The translations under genes and the position numbers were made by a program. DNA of 64,000 nt from JAZGGS01 sp963714405 (lineage in GTDB: Bacteria; Bacteroidota; Ignavibacteria; Ignavibacteriales; Ignavibacteriaceae). The first letter of the stretch is position 1. Every line of letters starts with the position of its first letter. Shown here piece after piece: positions 61,420-64,000 of the stretch. The notes below the pieces were generated by a model. It was not told the DNA's origin. It made no database searches and saw nothing but the letters and a program-made list of their open reading frames with translations. The DNA is taken from contig CAVQOH010000002.1 in assembly GCA_963714405.1 (NCBI GenBank), positions 1,116,001 through 1,180,000 of the forward strand, in the 5' to 3' direction.

Positions 61420-63630
61420 CTAGGCTATCTCAGCGTACTTTAAATTTTTAGAGTAATGAGAACGCAAATTTTTTCCTATAACTTCGTTCAATTCAGATTT
61501 TAATCCAAAATCTTTTTTTATTAATTCGAAGGTAATTTTTTTAATTTTATAAATTAATTCGCTGTCTTTAACAATATCGGTGTACTTTAAATTTGGGAAA
61601 CCACTTTGCGTTGTTCCAAATATATCACCGGGTCCTCGTAACTTTAGGTCAACTTCTGCAATTTTAAAACCATCAGTTGTCCCAACCATTGTTTGTAATC
61701 TTATTGATGATTTATACTTTTCCAATTGTGTTGTGGAGAGATATTCGGGAAAAATAGAGTTGACATTTTGATTTAAAGCAAATTTGCTATCTGTAACTAA
61801 AATACAGTATGCTTGTTTATTACTTCTTCCAACTCTACCTCTTAACTGGTGAAGTTGTGATAATCCAAAACGATGCGCATCATTAATTACAATAATATTA
61901 GCATCCGGTATATCAATTCCCACTTCAATTACCGTTGTGGAAATTAATACTTCGAATTCTTTTTGAAGAAATCGAATCATTTTATCTTCTTTTTCCTGCC
62001 AATTCATTTTTCCATGAATTAATCCTATGTTTAAATTTTTTAAATAAGTGCTTTTTAGTTCATTAAAATAGGATTCAGCAGCTTTTAATTCCAACTTTTC
62101 TGATTCTTCAACAAGTGGATAAACTATAAATGATTGATAGCCTTCTTTTGATTTATCATAAATATAATTGTAGATATCCGGTAGCTTTTCATCTCCGCGT
62201 AAAACAGTTTTTATTGGTTTCCTGTTTTTGGGCATTTCATCTATAACAGAAACATCCAAATCACCATATACAGTCATAGTAAGAGTTCTTGGAATTGGTG
62301 TTGCACTCATAATTAATATTTCTGGCGTTTTACCCTTGCTCTGGAGTTTTGATCTTTGCTTTACTCCAAATCTGTGCTGTTCGTCTATTACCACCATACC
62401 AAGATTTTTATAAATCACTTTCTCTTCAAATAGTGCGTGGGTTCCAATAATGATATCTGCATTTTGCTTCTCAATATCTTTTAAAACACTTTCTCTTTCA
62501 GATTTTTTTTGTCCTCCCAATAGCAAGGCAACATTAATTTTCTTTTCATTATCAGTTTCAAAAAGATTGCTCAGCATTTTTGTAATATTTTTTGCATGCT
62601 GATCAGCTAAAATTTCTGTGGGCGCCATAAGTGCTGCCTGAAAGCCGTTATCAACAGCGATTAATATTGCAATGATTGACACAATTGTTTTTCCACTGCC
62701 AACATCTCCCTGTAGCAACCTGTTCATTGGTTTTTCTAAAAGCAGGTCTTGTTTAATTTCCGCAAGCACTTTTAATTGGGAAGCGGTAAGCTTATATGGA
62801 AGTGTTTTTATAAAATTATTAACCAGGTTTGATTTAACACTCATTACATTACCTTTCAACTTGGTACGGTAACTATATTTTCTAAAAGCGACCAGAGTTT
62901 CAAGATAAAATATTTCTTCAAATTTTAACCTGTATAATGCTTCCTCAAGCTTTTTCCCACTTTCTGGGAAATGATAATTTTTAACTGTTTCTGTTAAAGT
63001 AAGAAGAGAATTTTGTTTGATAATATCCAAAGGAAGTGTTTCTTCAAGTTTGTCTGAATACTTTTCAACTGCATTGTAAATTATCCTTCGCAAACTTAAA
63101 TCTCCAAGATTGGTTAGTCTAAGTTCTTTTGGGATTTTATAAAATGGAATTATCTTCCCTGTATTTAAAAAATTATTTGATTCTTCTTTAGTGATTCTAT
63201 CAAAATCAGGATGAATAAATTGGAGTTTATTATACCTGCTGATTTCTGGCTTAGAAGAAATTGCAAATATATCTCCCTCATTAAAAACGGAATGAAAATA
63301 TTTTACCCCTTGAAACCAAACGCACTCAAAAATTCCTGCTGAATCCTGAAAGTGAACAATTAATAACTCTTTTTTACCAAACCTTTTTTTTTCTTTATCT
63401 ACAACAGTTGCAATTATAGTAAGCTCACCATCGTAGCCATTTTTAGCATAACCGTATGCTTTAACAGCAGTTAGAACAGTAGTTCTATCTAAATGTCTCG
63501 ATGGAAAATAGAACAGCAGATCGCGTATGCTATTTATGCCGACTTTTTTAAAACTCTCGGCGCGTTTTGGTCCAACAGATCTTAAAAATCTTACAGACTG
63601 TTGTAGAATGTTATCATCAATTGAATTCAT
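61420..63630 (-). CDS. recG: ATP-dependent DNA helicase RecG
   Basis: A 736-residue helicase that remodels stalled replication forks and recombination intermediates. An N-terminal wedge/OB domain (about 1-230, SVGPKRAESFKKVGINSIRD, LLFYFPSRHLDR) is followed by the helicase core: Walker A RLLQGDVGSGKT, motif II VVIDEQHRFGVKQ, motif III LIMSATPIPRTLTMT, and VSTTVIEVGIDIP-like and QLRGRVGR motifs. The ATG at 63630 is preferred; a TTG at 63666 lacks a ribosome binding site. It is divergent from dgt. Confidence 0.95.
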   Translation of the reverse strand: MNSIDDNILQQSVRFLRSVGPKRAESFKKVGINSIRDLLFYFPSRHLDRTTVLTAVKAYGYAKNGYDGELTIIATVVDKEKKRFGKKELLIVHFQDSAGIFECVWFQGVKYFHSVFNEGDIFAISSKPEISRYNKLQFIHPDFDRITKEESNNFLNTGKIIPFYKIPKELRLTNLGDLSLRRIIYNAVEKYSDKLEETLPLDIIKQNSLLTLTETVKNYHFPESGKKLEEALYRLKFEEIFYLETLVAFRKYSYRTKLKGNVMSVKSNLVNNFIKTLPYKLTASQLKVLAEIKQDLLLEKPMNRLLQGDVGSGKTIVSIIAILIAVDNGFQAALMAPTEILADQHAKNITKMLSNLFETDNEKKINVALLLGGQKKSERESVLKDIEKQNADIIIGTHALFEEKVIYKNLGMVVIDEQHRFGVKQRSKLQSKGKTPEILIMSATPIPRTLTMTVYGDLDVSVIDEMPKNRKPIKTVLRGDEKLPDIYNYIYDKSKEGYQSFIVYPLVEESEKLELKAAESYFNELKSTYLKNLNIGLIHGKMNWQEKEDKMIRFLQKEFEVLISTTVIEVGIDIPDANIIVINDAHRFGLSQLHQLRGRVGRSNKQAYCILVTDSKFALNQNVNSIFPEYLSTTQLEKYKSSIRLQTMVGTTDGFKIAEVDLKLRGPGDIFGTTQSGFPNLKYTDIVKDSELIYKIKKITFELIKKDFGLKSELNEVIGKNLRSHYSKNLKYAEIA

Positions 63631-63705
63631 TGGAATAAAAATAATTGAAGAAGGCTGTAAAGACAAAATATATTTAAGATAATTTTTTCTTTTAATATGG
63701 TTAAC

Positions 63706-63735
63706 TTTGATTATATAATATTCTATATAATCAAA
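63706..63735. promoter_or_regulatory. Perfect 12-bp inverted repeat between recG and dgt
   Basis: TTTGATTATATA (63706-63717) and TATATAATCAAA (63724-63735) with a 6-base spacer, placed between the divergent genes. It could be an operator acting on one or both. Confidence 0.5.
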
Positions 63736-63766
63736 TCAATTTGTTAATACATATTAGAGATTACAT

Positions 63767-64000
63767 TTGAACTGGAAAAATTTATTAAACGATAAAAGAC
63801 TTGGCGTAAATCCATATTCTGGCAATACATTGGAAGGAAGAAGCCAATTTCAAAAAGATTTCGATCGAATTGTATTTTCACCTGCATTTAGAAGGTTACA
63901 GGATAAAACCCAGGTATTCCCTTTACCGGAAAGTGATTTTGTTCATACAAGATTAACACACAGTCTTGAGGTTTCAGTTGTAGGAAGATCACTTGGTAAT
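63767..64000 (+). CDS. dgt: Deoxyguanosinetriphosphate triphosphohydrolase, 3' end outside the window
   Basis: The first 78 codons of a dGTPase-type HD-domain enzyme: NPYSGNTLEGRSQFQKDFDR, FSPAFRRLQDKTQVFPLPES and the HD-fold start FVHTRLTHSLEVSVVGRSLG. The start is TTG at 63767, with AGAGA about 10 bases upstream. The family hydrolyses dGTP or other dNTPs to deoxynucleoside and triphosphate and affects nucleotide pools and phage sensitivity. The rest lies beyond the window. Confidence 0.88.
   Translation, partial: MNWKNLLNDKRLGVNPYSGNTLEGRSQFQKDFDRIVFSPAFRRLQDKTQVFPLPESDFVHTRLTHSLEVSVVGRSLGN

Overview
This is an AT-rich window from the Bacteroidota/Chlorobiota side of the tree, most likely an Ignavibacteria-type organism. 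The evidence is two secreted proteins and one decayed gene ending in a type IX secretion (T9SS) C-terminal domain of the form YPNPFNPST...SGVYFYQL...ETKKM, promoters of the Bacteroidota type (TTG, about 19-20 nt, TAnnTTTG), a four-subunit 2-oxoacid:ferredoxin oxidoreductase, and many small lipoproteins. No rRNA or CRISPR array was seen. One tRNA (initiator Met) is present.

Layout. 1-7150 is housekeeping and energy metabolism: the end of a multiheme cytochrome, a one-heme cytochrome fused to an outer-membrane barrel (Cyc2-like architecture), a desaturase resembling eukaryotic sphingolipid delta-4 desaturases, a zinc-ribbon protein, and the 2-oxoacid:ferredoxin oxidoreductase operon. 7189-22902 looks like accessory DNA. 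It starts with tRNA-fMet, its terminator, a cluster of short repeats and a tyrosine recombinase. It goes on through a secreted M28 peptidase with an inserted propeller, an intact IS3-family element that abuts a truncated histidine kinase, a peptide-binding lipoprotein, a PAS histidine kinase, and a cassette of four related lipoproteins (all ending near an HFSRYG motif) with two TPR proteins between them. It ends at a zinc-ribbon gene whose terminator is nearly identical to the one after the tRNA. 22903-24950 is gene-poor and holds decayed genes and small ORFs.

24985-46540 is ordinary chromosome: M16 protease, DUF2779 nuclease, secreted epimerase-like and sortilin-like proteins, SDR and NUDIX enzymes, a run of six small exported proteins (SnoaL-like, RidA-like, cupin, alpha/beta-barrel-like), an MFS carrier, membrane proteins, a frameshifted TPR gene, a decayed T9SS gene and a ferredoxin. 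46715-55485 is mainly a surface-polysaccharide locus: initiating sugar-phosphate transferase, three glycosyltransferases, a methyltransferase, a kinase-methyltransferase fusion and a flippase. No Wzy-type polymerase was seen. 55587-57346 carries DUF1844, NAD kinase and a thioredoxin-fold protein.

57415-61170 is a compact reverse-strand operon of a lysine 2,3-aminomutase, a GNAT acetyltransferase and two D-Ala-D-Ala-ligase-like ATP-grasp enzymes, which suggests a beta-lysine-derived small molecule or peptide. The last part holds recG and the start of dgt, divergently arranged around a perfect inverted repeat.

Most notable: the ZU5-like HFS lipoprotein/TPR cassette, the KamA/GNAT/ATP-grasp operon (with a probable AUU start on its first gene), the kinase-methyltransferase fusion, the delta-4 desaturase homologue, the Cyc2-like protein, and the tRNA-fMet-linked candidate island. 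All functional calls come from reading the sequence and recalled family knowledge; no database search was run.
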